Below the pieces are notes generated by a model. It saw only the letters and a program-made list of their open reading frames with translations, was not told the origin of the DNA and made no database searches. A DNA stretch of 64,000 nucleotides from Allobosea lathyri (lineage in GTDB: Bacteria > Pseudomonadota > Alphaproteobacteria > Rhizobiales > Beijerinckiaceae): the NCBI RefSeq assembly GCF_900108245.1, contig NZ_FNUY01000002.1, positions 248,001 to 312,000 of the forward strand, read 5' to 3'. The translations under genes and the position numbers were made by a program. Position 1 is the first letter of the stretch, and every line of letters starts with the position of its first letter. Of this stretch, positions 49,217 through 58,330 are shown in pieces.

Positions 49217-49771
49217 TCAGCTGCCGGAATAGGTGACGGCCGGTGCACTGGTCAGCTGCTCCTTCGTCATGGTGATCTTGCCATGATCGGGGTACATCGC
49301 GGGCGCCTTTGGCGCCGATGCGGCAGGCGGGGCCGACGCTACGCCGCCCGACGTTCCGGCGCTGCCCGTGCCCGAGGGCGCCGGGGCGGGTGCGGCGACG
49401 ACGATCGGCTCGTCACTCCAACTCACCTGCTCGAAAGGAATGGCGACGTCCTTGGAGCCGATTCCGAGGAACCCGCCAACGCCGACCGTCACCATTTCGA
49501 TCTTGCCGGTCTTGTCGAACAGCACCTCGGTGACATCACCGACCTTCTTGCTGTCCGGGCCGTAGATATCGACACCGATCAACTTCGTGGCGCGCCACTT
49601 GCCCTGACCGGCCAGGTTATTGTCCGGAACCTTTGGCTTTTCCGGTGCCGGAGCAGGTGTTGCAGCCGGTGCGCTCGGCGACGCCGGCGAGGGCGCGCTC
49701 GTCTGCGCAATTGCCGTGGTGGCGAGCATCGCGAAGCCAATCGAGGCCAATGCAACATGACGTTTAAACAT
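49217..49771 (-). CDS. Secreted PRC-barrel domain protein
   Basis: A 184-residue exported protein. A signal peptide (MFKRHVALASIGFAMLATTAIAQ) is followed by an Ala/Pro-rich linker, a PRC-barrel domain (about 55-115; ATKLIGVDIYGPDSKKVGD, IEMVTVGVGGFLGIGSKDVA) and a second Ala/Pro/Gly-rich stretch. An AGGAGG site five bases before ATG 49771 fixes the start; the longer frame to 49807 has none. It is a common rhizobial envelope protein type of unknown role. Confidence 0.87.
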   Translation of the reverse strand: MFKRHVALASIGFAMLATTAIAQTSAPSPASPSAPAATPAPAPEKPKVPDNNLAGQGKWRATKLIGVDIYGPDSKKVGDVTEVLFDKTGKIEMVTVGVGGFLGIGSKDVAIPFEQVSWSDEPIVVAAPAPAPSGTGSAGTSGGVASAPPAASAPKAPAMYPDHGKITMTKEQLTSAPAVTYSGS

Positions 49772-50035
49772 TTTGTCCTCCTGAAAGTATCCGCGTTGCA
49801 GCGGCATAACAAGACAACCAGACAGCGGCGATTATGTTCAATTTCAGATCAATCAATCGCCATGGAACGAAGCAACGGGTCATGTAAGCGCTATCCAAAT
49901 CAACAGATAGCTGACCGCCAGCGGCGGATGCCGCCGAGCTTGCTCGCAAGCCGATGTCGTGATCGACTGCCGCTAACGAGAAACGCAATCGCGTCGGGAG
50001 TGTTCCCGGCAAATTGCGGTTCAGGAGCGAGCGCG

Positions 50036-50242
50036 ATGCCGGAAACCGCTATCACCGTTCATCTTGGCAATGCCGAGATTGCCGCGCTCGACCGTCATGT
50101 CTCGACTTCGCATTCCGGGCAAACGCGCGAGCAGGTCATTATCGAAATCGTCGCTCGCTGGGCAGCGGCACAGATGCAGCGATCGGCCGAGCCTGACGAA
50201 GGTCTGAAGCCGGACGAGCTCAATGCCAGCAACGATGCGTGA
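50036..50242 (+). CDS. Small ribbon-helix-helix-like protein
   Basis: A 68-residue protein reading METAITVHLGN-type sequence (MPETAITVHLGNAEI), then AALDRHV, SGQTREQVIIEIVARWAAAQ and a polar tail. The short strand followed by two amphipathic helices fits the CopG/Arc-type ribbon-helix-helix fold found in small repressors and antitoxins. AGGAG nine bases before ATG 50036 supports the start, although the frame is open far upstream. No toxin-like gene is directly attached; the neighbours are convergent. Confidence 0.6.
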   Translation: MPETAITVHLGNAEIAALDRHVSTSHSGQTREQVIIEIVARWAAAQMQRSAEPDEGLKPDELNASNDA

Positions 50243-50304
50243 CGGACGACTCCATCACGCATCGTTGCTGTGGCTGCATATGGCGAGGGCACTCGATTGG
50301 ACTG

Positions 50305-50472
50305 CTATTCTTCCGCTTCATCGCGCCTGAGTTCGAAGGCCAGCATCGCTTCGGCAAGAGCCTGAAGTTCGGTCTCCTTGTCGGCGCCTTCCGGGCCTGC
50401 GTTGAGTTCCTGAATGCGCAGCTGCGCGCGTTCGTAGTCTTCTTCGGTATGGATCATGATCGGGCTTTTCAC
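50305..50472 (-). CDS. Small HigA-N-like protein B
   Basis: A 55-residue acidic helical protein with the pattern I-x-T-EEDYERAQLRIQEL, then ETELQALAEAM. It resembles the N-terminal helical region of HigA-type antitoxins (EEDYEAAL-x-RIEEL) but ends before any helix-turn-helix. It is a clear paralogue of the gene directly upstream. GTG 50472 is preferred because GGAAGGA, located in the last codons of the upstream gene, sits six bases before it; ATG 50457 is the alternative. Confidence 0.65.
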   Translation of the reverse strand: MKSPIMIHTEEDYERAQLRIQELNAGPEGADKETELQALAEAMLAFELRRDEAEE

Positions 50473-50474
50473 GG

Positions 50475-50693
50475 TCAATCCTTCCAGCCAGTCGCATCGT
50501 CGTGCTTGGCATCCCATAGTTTCACGGCTTCGAGCAGCGCGTCGAGTTCCTGCTCCTCGGCCTCGCCCCGTGTCGCGCTCTCGAGGGCGGCTATGCGCCG
50601 CGTCGCAAGTTCGTATTCATCGATCGTATCGATCTTGAAGCGGGGCTTGTCGGCGTCGCCGGCTTGCGCGCCGTGTTCCATCTTCGTCCGCAT
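50475..50693 (-). CDS. Small HigA-N-like protein A
   Basis: A 72-residue polar protein. Residues 20-65 (IDTIDEYELATRRIAAL, then EEQELDALLEAV) align with the downstream protein B and with the N-terminal segment of HigA-type antitoxins. There is no DNA-binding domain and no membrane helix. GGGAGAG about five bases before ATG 50693 decides the start against the open frame to 50744. Its stop is two bases before the GTG of protein B, so the two are translationally coupled. Function is unknown. Confidence 0.68.
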   Translation of the reverse strand: MRTKMEHGAQAGDADKPRFKIDTIDEYELATRRIAALESATRGEAEEQELDALLEAVKLWDAKHDDATGWKD

Positions 50694-50890
50694 CACACTC
50701 TCCCGATCCGGCAATATCCAGCAGATGCCAGCCTCCGATGCCAACCCTGGCTAGATTACCCCTGGATCGCCGGTCGGTTCCCGTCCTTGGCCGCGCAGGC
50801 GCTTAAAGCTTCCGCAAGCATCGATATTTCATTGTGTTTCGAGCGTCCGATGACATCGTTCGCTGGCGTGGAGGCACTTCAGTGGGAAGC

Positions 50891-51187
50891 ATGATTGTGA
50901 AGGGGCACATCCTTGCCCTGGCGATAGGCGCCCTGTCGCTGGCTGGCGCGATGTCGCCCGCTCAGTCCTTCTGGCAGCGTTCGCAGGTGTCGCGCTGCTC
51001 CGACGCAACCAGCGAGGCTGAGCGCATGCAGCTGCGTTGCTGGGAGCTGAATGCCTATGCCGACCCCGGCTGGCCTGCGCTCGGCGTGGGGGGAGCGTAC
51101 TCCGTTCCTCCGTATGAAAGTCCTGGCGCGCATGAAAGATTTAGCCCCCGCCTGAAATCAGGCCCGGTCACGCGCCGCCTCGGTTGA
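50891..51187 (+). CDS. Secreted protein of unknown function
   Basis: A 98-residue protein with a signal peptide (MIVKGHILALAIGALSLAGA, cleavage near MSPAQS) and a short mature part with two cysteines (SRCSDATSEAERMQLRCWEL), suggesting one disulfide. No known domain. GGGAAG just before ATG 50891 supports the start; the frame is open to 50834. Confidence 0.55.
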   Translation: MIVKGHILALAIGALSLAGAMSPAQSFWQRSQVSRCSDATSEAERMQLRCWELNAYADPGWPALGVGGAYSVPPYESPGAHERFSPRLKSGPVTRRLG

Positions 51188-51432
51188 TGTCGGGTAATTC
51201 TACACCAGATGCGAGGCTCGTGCTCCGGATCGGGGTGGGCCGTAGCCGGCCTGTGAGGTGCTTCTGACCAAGATTGCGCGTGAAACGCGGGCGCCTGCAG
51301 GAAATTGATTCCGTGATGAGGAGTACTGCGAAGGAGAGGCGCTGGCCGGCGCGGCATAGCGGCCTGGCACATGTCCCTCTTGAAGCCTCGTACGATGCTT
51401 CGTCAAAGCCAAATCAGTTCAAGGCCTTGCCG

Positions 51433-51507
51433 TGGTGAGCGGGGAGGGGATCGAACCCTCGACCACATGATTAAAAGTCACGTGCTCTACCACTGAGCTA
51501 CCCGCCC
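51433..51507 (-). tRNA. tRNA-Lys (anticodon TTT)
   Basis: The minus strand folds as a 75-base tRNA with encoded CCA. The acceptor stem is GGGCGGG/CCCGCTC, the D arm is AGCTCAGTGGTAGAGC, the anticodon loop CTTTTAA gives anticodon TTT, and the T arm is GAGGGTTCGATCCCCTC. Confidence 0.97.
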
Positions 51508-51521
51508 TCACTGGTGCGCTC

Positions 51522-51550
51522 ACATACGGAGACGATGCGCGGCGGTCAAC
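51522..51550 (-). promoter_or_regulatory. Predicted promoter of tRNA-Lys
   Basis: On the minus strand GTTGAC (51550-51545) and GTATGT (51527-51522) are 17 bases apart, close to CTTGAC-N17-CTATAT. Transcription would start about eight bases before the tRNA 5' end. Confidence 0.55.
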
Positions 51551-51657
51551 TCGTTCCGGCATCTTCGTTCTGAGTTCAGACGGGAGGACGCTCGTACGGG
51601 CTGTTTCGGGGCGAGTTCATTAACCGGGTGGAAACCAAGCCGTCCTAGCGTCGGCTC

Positions 51658-51969
51658 ATGGTTATTCGCCGCGGTGTTAGATCGATTCTCGTGACGCTTG
51701 CGCTCTACCTCGTGTCGGGCGCAGCGGTGTCCTATTTCCTTTTCCACGCGCAGCACGGCGCGCGCGGCCTTGAGGCGCGCGGCACCGTGCGGGAATCCCT
51801 GCGCGAGATGGAAAGCGAGCTCGCGGTGCTGATGACCGAGCGCAAAGGCTGGGAGCAGCGCCTTTCTCTGATCCGCGATGAGGCTGTCGATCGGGATCTG
51901 CTGGAAGAGCATGCGCGCGACACGCTGGGCCGCGTCCACCGCAACGACGTCATTCTGATGGGGCGATGA
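51658..51969 (+). CDS. FtsB/DivIC-like septum formation protein
   Basis: A 103-residue bitopic membrane protein with a transmembrane helix (about 9-28), a coiled coil (about 36-70) and a short C-terminal domain (EEHARDTLGRVHRNDVILMG) typical of DivIC/FtsB. It would join FtsL and FtsQ in the divisome. Its place directly upstream of the pyruvate dehydrogenase genes is common in alphaproteobacteria. Confidence 0.88.
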   Translation: MVIRRGVRSILVTLALYLVSGAAVSYFLFHAQHGARGLEARGTVRESLREMESELAVLMTERKGWEQRLSLIRDEAVDRDLLEEHARDTLGRVHRNDVILMGR

Positions 51970-52038
51970 TCCGTTCGCCGGGTAACGGATTAGTCGCAGG
52001 CGTATCGATTAACTGAATTCGAGTTATTTCTTAAAGTG

Positions 52039-52045
52039 CTATAAT
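52039..52045 (+). promoter_or_regulatory. Possible -10 element for the pdh operon
   Basis: CTATAAT in an AT-rich stretch lies 100 bases before pdhA and matches the -10 consensus well. No good -35 hexamer is seen 16-18 bases upstream, so an activator may be needed. Confidence 0.45.
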
Positions 52046-52144
52046 AATCAACGGCTTAATCTATGCTGCAATGCGAGATAGCCGCCTCGCCAAGGGTTTT
52101 GCGATCCTCTACAACAAAGGTCGAATGACCTTGGAGGACAGCCT

Positions 52145-53242
52145 ATGGCCGTTGCTGCGCGCAAGACTAAAGCTCCCACGCCACCCAAAACAGCCGTCAA
52201 GTCGGCGAAGGCGCGCTCGACGAAGACCGGAAGCGAAAAGGGAGCGCCCGCGCTCAGCAACACTCCGGTCTTCAGCAAGGACGAAGATCTCCACGCCTAT
52301 CGCGAGATGCTGCTGATCCGCCGTTTCGAGGAGAAGGCCGGCCAGATGTATGGCATGGGCCTGATCGGCGGTTTCTGCCATCTCTATATCGGCCAGGAGG
52401 CCGTCGTCATTGGCATGCAGATGGCCTCCAAGGATGGCGATCAGGTCATTACCGGCTATCGCGACCACGGCCACATGCTGGCCTGCGGGATGGAATCGCG
52501 CGGCGTGATGGCGGAGCTCACCGGCCGGCAGGGCGGTTATTCCCGCGGCAAGGGCGGCTCCATGCACATGTTCTCCCGCGAGAAGAATTTCTATGGCGGC
52601 CACGGCATCGTCGGCGCGCAGGTCTCGCTGGGCACCGGCCTTGGTTTCGCCAACTGGTATCGCGAGGACGGCCGCGTCTCGATGGCCTATTTCGGCGACG
52701 GCGCCGCCAATCAGGGCCAGGTCTATGAGAGCTTCAACATGGCCCAGCTCTGGAAGCTGCCGGTCGTCTTCGTGATCGAGAACAACCGGTACGCCATGGG
52801 CACCTCGGTCAACCGCGCTTCGGCCCAGACCGACTTCTCGCGGCGCGGCATCTCCTTCGGCATTCCCGGCGAGCAGGTCGACGGTATGGATGTGCGCGCC
52901 GTACGCGCCGCCGCCGAGCGCGCGATCGAACATGCCCGCAGCGGCAAGGGGCCCTACATCCTGGAGATGCAGACCTATCGCTATCGCGGCCACTCGATGT
53001 CCGACCCGGCGAAGTACCGTTCGAAGGACGAGGTCCAGCGCATGCGCGAGGAGCACGATCCGATCGAGCAGGTGAGGGGGCGTCTCACCCGCGACTTCAA
53101 GATCGGCGAGGACGAGCTCAAGGCGATCGACGCCAAGGTGCGCGAGATCGTCAATGACGCCGCCGAATTCGCGACCCATGATCCCGAGCCCGACGTGTCG
53201 GAACTCTGGACCGATATCACGCTGGAGACGGCGCGCGCCTGA
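52145..53242 (+). CDS. pdhA: Pyruvate dehydrogenase E1 component, alpha subunit
   Basis: A 365-residue thiamine-diphosphate enzyme subunit that decarboxylates pyruvate for acetyl-CoA synthesis. An Ala/Lys-rich N-terminal extension (about 1-45) is followed by [20 protein letters not shown], the heterotetramer loop HGHMLACG, and the TPP motif GDGAANQG with VIENN (about 184-215). [20 protein letters not shown] is the conserved loop that is phosphorylated in mitochondria. A GGAGG eight bases before ATG 52145 supports the start. First gene of pdhABC-lpd. Confidence 0.97.
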   Translation: MAVAARKTKAPTPPKTAVKSAKARSTKTGSEKGAPALSNTPVFSKDEDLHAYREMLLIRRFEEKAGQMYGMGLIGGFCHLYIGQEAVVIGMQMASKDGDQVITGYRDHGHMLACGMESRGVMAELTGRQGGYSRGKGGSMHMFSREKNFYGGHGIVGAQVSLGTGLGFANWYREDGRVSMAYFGDGAANQGQVYESFNMAQLWKLPVVFVIENNRYAMGTSVNRASAQTDFSRRGISFGIPGEQVDGMDVRAVRAAAERAIEHARSGKGPYILEMQTYRYRGHSMSDPAKYRSKDEVQRMREEHDPIEQVRGRLTRDFKIGEDELKAIDAKVREIVNDAAEFATHDPEPDVSELWTDITLETARA

Positions 53243-53316
53243 GCGCCGCGCTTCCTTTCGCAGGCCCTCCGGCCGTTCCCAATCCCCGCGTCTTTTGCAG
53301 AAATCCGGGTGCGTTC

Positions 53317-54708
53317 ATGCCGATCGACATTCTCATGCCTGCCCTTTCCCCGACCATGGAGCAGGGCAAGCTCGCCAAATGGCTCAAAGCCGAAGGCGAC
53401 AAGGTCAAGGCCGGCGACATCATCGCCGAGATCGAGACCGACAAGGCGACCATGGAGGTCGAGGCCGTCGATGAAGGCATCCTGGCCAAGATCCTGGTGG
53501 CCGATGGCACCGACAACGTCGCGGTCAACACCCCGATCGGCGTGATCACGGCCGAGGGCGAGGATGTGAACGCCGCAAGCAAGCCGGCAGCGGCGGCCGA
53601 GAAGCCCGCGCCCGCGGCCAAGGCGGAGGCCGCCCCGGCCGAGGCACCTGCGGCGGCGGCTGCGCCGACCGTCCCTGCCCAGGCCAAATCCTATGACGCT
53701 TCGTCGGAATTCCCCGCCGGCGCCGAAGTCACCAGCATGACCGTGCGCGAAGCTTTGCGCGACGCCATGGCCGAGGAGATGCGCCGCGACGGCGATGTCT
53801 TCGTGATGGGTGAAGAGGTCGCGGAATATCAGGGTGCCTACAAGGTCACTCAGGGGCTGCTGCAGGAGTTCGGCGCAAAGCGCGTCATCGATACGCCGAT
53901 CACCGAGCACGGTTTCGCCGGCATCGGCGTCGGCGCTGCACTCACGGGCCTGCGCCCCATCGTCGAGTTCATGACCTTCAACTTCGCCATGCAGGCGATC
54001 GACCAGATCATCAACTCCGCCGCCAAGACGCTTTACATGTCAGGTGGCCAGATGGGCTGCCCGATCGTGTTCCGCGGGCCCAACGGCGCGGCCTCCCGCG
54101 TTGGCGCGCAGCACAGCCACGACTACTCCGCCTGGTACTCCAACGTGCCGGGCCTGAAAGTGGTCGTGCCCTACAGTGCCGCGGACGCCAAGGGCCTGCT
54201 CAAGAGCGCGATCCGCGATCCGAACCCGATCATCTTCCTGGAAAACGAGATCCTCTACGGTCGCTCCTTCGAAGTGCCGAAGGGCGATGATTTCCTGGTC
54301 CCGATCGGCAAGGCGAAGGTCGTGCGTCCCGGCACGGACGTCACCATCGTCTCCTTCGGCATCGGCATGACCTATGCGCTGGGCGCCGCCGAAGCACTCG
54401 CCAAGGACGGCATCGAGGCCGAGGTCATCGACCTCAGGACGATCCGGCCGATGGACATCGAGACCGTCATCGCCTCGGTGCAGAAGACCAATCGCTGCGT
54501 CGCGGTCGAGGAAGGTTTTCCGCAGTCCGGCGTGACCGCCGAGATCGGCATGAAGATCATGGAGGCGGCGTTCGATTATCTCGACGCGCCCGTCGCCCGC
54601 GTCACCGGCAAGGACGTGCCGATGCCCTATGCCGCGAATCTCGAGAAGCTTGCGCTGCCCAATATCGGCGAGGTCGTCGCGGCGGCCAAAGCCGTCTGCT
54701 ATCGCTGA
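53317..54708 (+). CDS. pdhB: Pyruvate dehydrogenase E1 component, beta subunit with fused lipoyl domain
   Basis: A 463-residue subunit. An N-terminal lipoyl domain (1-78, lipoylated Lys43 in ETDKATMEV) is joined by an Ala/Pro/Glu-rich linker (about 85-130) to the E1-beta domain ([15 protein letters not shown] to the end), which pairs with PdhA. The lipoyl fusion on E1-beta is known from alphaproteobacteria. The coding sequence of its lipoyl domain shares a 53-base identical stretch with pdhC (53413-53465). Confidence 0.97.
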   Translation: MPIDILMPALSPTMEQGKLAKWLKAEGDKVKAGDIIAEIETDKATMEVEAVDEGILAKILVADGTDNVAVNTPIGVITAEGEDVNAASKPAAAAEKPAPAAKAEAAPAEAPAAAAAPTVPAQAKSYDASSEFPAGAEVTSMTVREALRDAMAEEMRRDGDVFVMGEEVAEYQGAYKVTQGLLQEFGAKRVIDTPITEHGFAGIGVGAALTGLRPIVEFMTFNFAMQAIDQIINSAAKTLYMSGGQMGCPIVFRGPNGAASRVGAQHSHDYSAWYSNVPGLKVVVPYSAADAKGLLKSAIRDPNPIIFLENEILYGRSFEVPKGDDFLVPIGKAKVVRPGTDVTIVSFGIGMTYALGAAEALAKDGIEAEVIDLRTIRPMDIETVIASVQKTNRCVAVEEGFPQSGVTAEIGMKIMEAAFDYLDAPVARVTGKDVPMPYAANLEKLALPNIGEVVAAAKAVCYR

Positions 54709-54722
54709 AAAGGGGCTGACCG

Positions 54723-56072
54723 ATGCCGACCAACATCCTGATGCCCGCGCTCTCCCCCACCATGGAGAAGGGCAACCTCGCCAAATGGCTCAAGAAGGAA
54801 GGCGATACGATCAAATCGGGCGACATCATCGCCGAGATCGAGACCGACAAGGCGACCATGGAGGTCGAGGCGGTCGATGAGGGCATTCTCGCCAAGATCG
54901 TGATCGCCGAAGGTACCGCCGACGTCGCCGTCAACGAAATCATCGGCGTGATCGCGGCCGAAGGCGAGGATGCCAAATCCATCTCCGCTCCGGCCAAGGG
55001 GGATGCGCCCAAGGCTGATGCGCCCAAGGTTGAAACGGCGCCAGCAGCAAAGCCCGCCGAAATCTCCCAGCCCGCCATGACGGCCGAGGCCGGTCTCAAC
55101 ACCGGCGGCAAGCCGGCACCGACGGGCGATCGGCCCTTCGCCTCGCCATTGGCGCGGCGGCTCGCCAAGGATGCCGGCCTCGATCTCACCAGGGTGCAGG
55201 GCTCCGGCCCGCATGGCCGCATCGTCGAGCGCGATGTCGAAGCCGCGAAGTCGGGCGGTGCCGCGAAGGCTGCGCCTGCCGCAACGCCGGCGTCCGCTCC
55301 CGTCAAGCCGGCGTCTGCGCCGCTTGCCGCCGGGCAATCCGACGAGGCGATCAAGAAGCTGTTCGCGCCTGGCTCCTATGAGGAGGTTGCCCATGACGGC
55401 ATGCGCAAGACGATCGCGCGCCGTCTGACGGAGTCCAAGCAGACGATCCCGCATTTCTATCTGACGGTGGATTGCGAGCTCGACGCCCTGCTGAAGCTTC
55501 GCGCCGAACTGAACGCCGCCGCGCCCGAAAAGGACGGCAAGCCGGCCTACAAGCTCTCGGTCAACGACCTCGTGATCAAGGCGCTGGCGCTCTCGCTGCA
55601 GGCCGTGCCCGAGGCCAATGTCAGCTGGACCGAGAACACCATGCTGAAGCACAAGCACGCCGATGTCGGCGTCGCGGTCTCGATCCCCGGCGGCCTGATC
55701 ACGCCCGTGATCCGGGACGCCTGCCACAAGACGCTGAGCCAGATCTCCAACGAGATGAAGGACCTCGCGGCCCGCGCCAAGAACCGCAAGCTGAAGCCCG
55801 AGGAGTATCAGGGCGGCACGACTGCGGTTTCCAATCTCGGCATGTTCGGCGTCAAGGACTTCGCTGCAATCGTCAACCCGCCGCACGCGACGATCCTTGC
55901 GGTCGGTGCCGGCGAGCAGCGGGCCATCGTCAAGGGCGGGCAGCTCGCGGTCGCGACCGTGATGTCGGTGACGCTCTCGACCGACCACCGCGCCGTCGAT
56001 GGCGCGCTCGGCGCCGAATTGATGCAGGCGTTCAAGGGCTTCATCGAGAAGCCGATGGCGATGCTGGTCTGA
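54723..56072 (+). CDS. pdhC: Dihydrolipoamide acetyltransferase (E2) of pyruvate dehydrogenase
   Basis: A 449-residue core subunit that transfers the acetyl group to CoA. Order: lipoyl domain (1-78, Lys43), Ala/Pro linker, subunit-binding domain (ASPLARRLAKDAGLDL, about 140-175), a second linker, and the catalytic domain with STDHRAVDGALGAE holding the active-site His and Asp. It starts 14 bases after pdhB. One lipoyl domain here plus one on E1-beta gives two per protomer pair. Confidence 0.97.
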   Translation: MPTNILMPALSPTMEKGNLAKWLKKEGDTIKSGDIIAEIETDKATMEVEAVDEGILAKIVIAEGTADVAVNEIIGVIAAEGEDAKSISAPAKGDAPKADAPKVETAPAAKPAEISQPAMTAEAGLNTGGKPAPTGDRPFASPLARRLAKDAGLDLTRVQGSGPHGRIVERDVEAAKSGGAAKAAPAATPASAPVKPASAPLAAGQSDEAIKKLFAPGSYEEVAHDGMRKTIARRLTESKQTIPHFYLTVDCELDALLKLRAELNAAAPEKDGKPAYKLSVNDLVIKALALSLQAVPEANVSWTENTMLKHKHADVGVAVSIPGGLITPVIRDACHKTLSQISNEMKDLAARAKNRKLKPEEYQGGTTAVSNLGMFGVKDFAAIVNPPHATILAVGAGEQRAIVKGGQLAVATVMSVTLSTDHRAVDGALGAELMQAFKGFIEKPMAMLV

Positions 56073-56091
56073 CGGCCGAGGGAGACGCATC

Positions 56092-57531
56092 ATGTCCGAT
56101 TACGACATCATCATCATCGGCTCCGGCCCGGGCGGCTATGTCGCCGCCATCCGTGCGGCGCAGCTCGGCTTCAAGACCGCGATCGTCGAGCGCGAGCACC
56201 TTGCCGGCATCTGCTCGAACTGGGGCTGCATTCCGACCAAGGCGCTGCTGCGCTCTGCTGAAATCCTGCATTACGGCCAGCACGCCAAGGATTACGGGCT
56301 GAAGCTGGAAGGCACCTTCACCGCCGATCTTGCGGCCGTGGTGGCGCGTTCGCGGGGGATCGCGGCGCGGATGAATAACGGCGTCCAGTTCCTGATGAAG
56401 AAGAACAAAGTCGACGTGATCTGGGGCGAGGCCAAGCTGACCAAGCCGGGCACGATCGTCGTCGCGCCGACCAAGAAGCCGGCCATGCAGCCGCAGGTGC
56501 CGCCGCCCAAGAACGCCAAGGGCGAGGGCACCTATACCGCCGATCACATCATCGTCGCGACCGGCGCGCGGCCCCGCGCGCTGCCCGGAATCGAGCCGGA
56601 CGGCAAGCTGATCTGGACTTATTTTGAGTCAATGGTTCCGGCGAAAATGCCGAAATCGCTGCTCGTCATGGGCTCGGGGGCGATCGGCATCGAATTCGCC
56701 TCGTTCTACCGGACGATGGGCGTCGAGGTCACCGTCGTCGAGCTGCTGCCGCAGGTCGTGCCGGTGGAGGATGCCGAAATCGGCGCCTTCGCGCGCAAAG
56801 CCTTCGAGAAGCAGGGCATGAAGATCCTGACCGGCGCCAAGGTCACCAAGGTCGAGAAGGGTGCTGACAGCGTCACCGCCCATATCGAGGACGAGAAGGG
56901 CGGCAAGCAGACGATCACTGCCGATCGATTGATCTCGGCCGTTGGCGTCGTCGGCAATATCGAGAATCTCGGCCTCGAGGCGCTGGGCGTGAAGACCGAT
57001 CGCGGCTGCATCGTCATCGATGATTTCGGCGCGACCAATGTGAAGGGCGTCTATGCGATCGGCGACGTCGCGGGACCGCCGATGCTGGCCCACAAGGCCG
57101 AGCATGAGGCCGTCATCTGCGTCGAGGCGATCAAGGGGCTTCACCCGCATCCGATGGACAAGCTGATGATCCCGGGCTGCACCTATTGCAACCCGCAGAT
57201 CGCCAGTGTCGGCCTGACCGAGGCCAAGGCGAAAGCCGCCGGGCATGAGCTCAAGGTCGGGCGCTTCCCCTTCGTCGCCAACGGCAAGGCCGTGGCGCTG
57301 GGCGAGGATAGCGGTCTGGTCAAGACGATCTTCGATGCCAAGACCGGCAAACTGCTCGGTGCTCACATGGTCGGCGCGGAAGTGACCGAGCTGATCCAGG
57401 GTTTCGTCGTCGCGATGAACCTCGAGACGACCGAGGAAGAGTTGATGCACACCATCTTCCCGCATCCGACCCTGTCGGAGACGATGAAGGAAAGCGTGCT
57501 GGACGCTTATGGCAAGGTGCTGAACGCCTGA
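56092..57531 (+). CDS. lpdA: Dihydrolipoamide dehydrogenase (E3)
   Basis: A 479-residue FAD flavoprotein that reoxidises dihydrolipoamide with NAD. It has the FAD-binding GSGPGGYVAA (10-19), redox-active Cys41 and Cys46 in GICSNWGCIPTKALL, the NAD-binding GSGAIGIEFASFY, AIGDVAGPPMLAHKAEHE, and the C-terminal catalytic HPHPTLSE with the active-site His and Glu. It starts 19 bases after pdhC with a GGGAGA site and closes the operon; a hairpin follows at 57545. Confidence 0.97.
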   Translation: MSDYDIIIIGSGPGGYVAAIRAAQLGFKTAIVEREHLAGICSNWGCIPTKALLRSAEILHYGQHAKDYGLKLEGTFTADLAAVVARSRGIAARMNNGVQFLMKKNKVDVIWGEAKLTKPGTIVVAPTKKPAMQPQVPPPKNAKGEGTYTADHIIVATGARPRALPGIEPDGKLIWTYFESMVPAKMPKSLLVMGSGAIGIEFASFYRTMGVEVTVVELLPQVVPVEDAEIGAFARKAFEKQGMKILTGAKVTKVEKGADSVTAHIEDEKGGKQTITADRLISAVGVVGNIENLGLEALGVKTDRGCIVIDDFGATNVKGVYAIGDVAGPPMLAHKAEHEAVICVEAIKGLHPHPMDKLMIPGCTYCNPQIASVGLTEAKAKAAGHELKVGRFPFVANGKAVALGEDSGLVKTIFDAKTGKLLGAHMVGAEVTELIQGFVVAMNLETTEEELMHTIFPHPTLSETMKESVLDAYGKVLNA

Positions 57532-57544
57532 ACTGGTGGATAGA

Positions 57545-57566
57545 ACGCGTGCATTCATGCACGCGT
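57545..57566. other. Strong hairpin after lpdA
   Basis: ACGCGTGCA and TGCACGCGT form a perfect 9-bp stem around TTCA, 14 bases after the lpdA stop. No T-run follows, so it is not a classical terminator; it could protect the pdh message 3' end or be Rho-assisted. Confidence 0.5.
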
Positions 57567-57610
57567 CAGCTTCGTATCGGGATGATCTGACTTCGGCTGG
57601 AGAACTGCCC

Positions 57611-57859
57611 ATGGACACGCGTTCTATCATCGTCGCCATCGTCATCGGCCTTGTCGCGGGCTGGCTTGCCAGCGTCGTCGTCGGTGGCGGCGGATTGATC
57701 CGCTACATCATCACCGGCTTGATCGGGGCCTTCGTCGGCAGCTTCCTGCTGTCGGCGCTCGGCGTGAATCTTGGAATCTCCAACCCACTGGTCTCGCAGA
57801 TCGTTACCGCGACGATCGGAGCGATCGTGGTCGTCCTGCTGGCGCGGCTGATTGCCTGA
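57611..57859 (+). CDS. GlsB/YeaQ/YmgE-family membrane protein, copy 1
   Basis: An 82-residue protein with three transmembrane helices. It begins MDTRSIIVAIVIGLVAGWLAS, with the family glycine-rich pattern VVGGGGLIRYIITGLIGAFVG, and ends AIVVVLLARLIA. The family (transglycosylase-associated protein) is linked to stress in several bacteria without a known biochemical activity. A GGAGA site seven bases before ATG 57611 sets the start. Two relatives follow directly. Confidence 0.85.
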   Translation: MDTRSIIVAIVIGLVAGWLASVVVGGGGLIRYIITGLIGAFVGSFLLSALGVNLGISNPLVSQIVTATIGAIVVVLLARLIA

Positions 57860-57923
57860 CGCGATCGTTGGATTTGAAAATCCGTTCGGGCTGGAAATCG
57901 GCGCGATGCGGGAGCATATCGCG

Positions 57924-58265
57924 ATGATGACGACACGCACGCGCAAGGCCCGGGGCCCGGACAGGATCATCCCGGACGAAAAGGTGGAAATCCTGCCGCC
58001 CGGCCGGGGCCTCCCGCTGGACTGGCGCGTGCTGGCGCCAACGGTTGCGCTGGGCACGGTGACCGGCTTCATCGCCAGCCTGATCGTCGGCGGTGGCGGC
58101 TTGATCCGCCATGCGGTCGTCGGCGTGCTCGGCATGCTGGTCGGGCAGGGGCTGGTGCGCCTGACCGGCTGGCGCGTGCGTACAGGCCATGGTTTCCTCG
58201 ACGAAGCGGCGATGGCCGTGATCGGCGCCATCCTCGTCGTATTGCTGGCGCGTTTCATTGCATGA
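57924..58265 (+). CDS. GlsB/YeaQ/YmgE-family membrane protein, copy 2
   Basis: A 113-residue relative of copy 1 with an added polar N-terminal segment of about 35 residues (TTRTRKARGPDRIIPDEKVE). Three helices follow, with IVGGGGLIRHAVVGVLGMLVG and the end ILVVLLARFIA, nearly repeating copy 1. ATG 57924 has GGGAG nine bases upstream; ATG 57927 and 57906 are alternatives. Confidence 0.8.
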   Translation: MMTTRTRKARGPDRIIPDEKVEILPPGRGLPLDWRVLAPTVALGTVTGFIASLIVGGGGLIRHAVVGVLGMLVGQGLVRLTGWRVRTGHGFLDEAAMAVIGAILVVLLARFIA

Positions 58266-58330
58266 ACGCATTCATCGCAGAATGATTCATTTTTTGCGCC
58301 GTTCGATACTGAGCTGAGAGGTCGAGGACG

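Noticed and set aside
58266..58310. Terminator between GlsB-like copies 2 and 3 (CATTC/GAATG followed by Ts)
   Set aside because: Only a 5-bp stem, and the T-run starts several bases after it; too weak to call.
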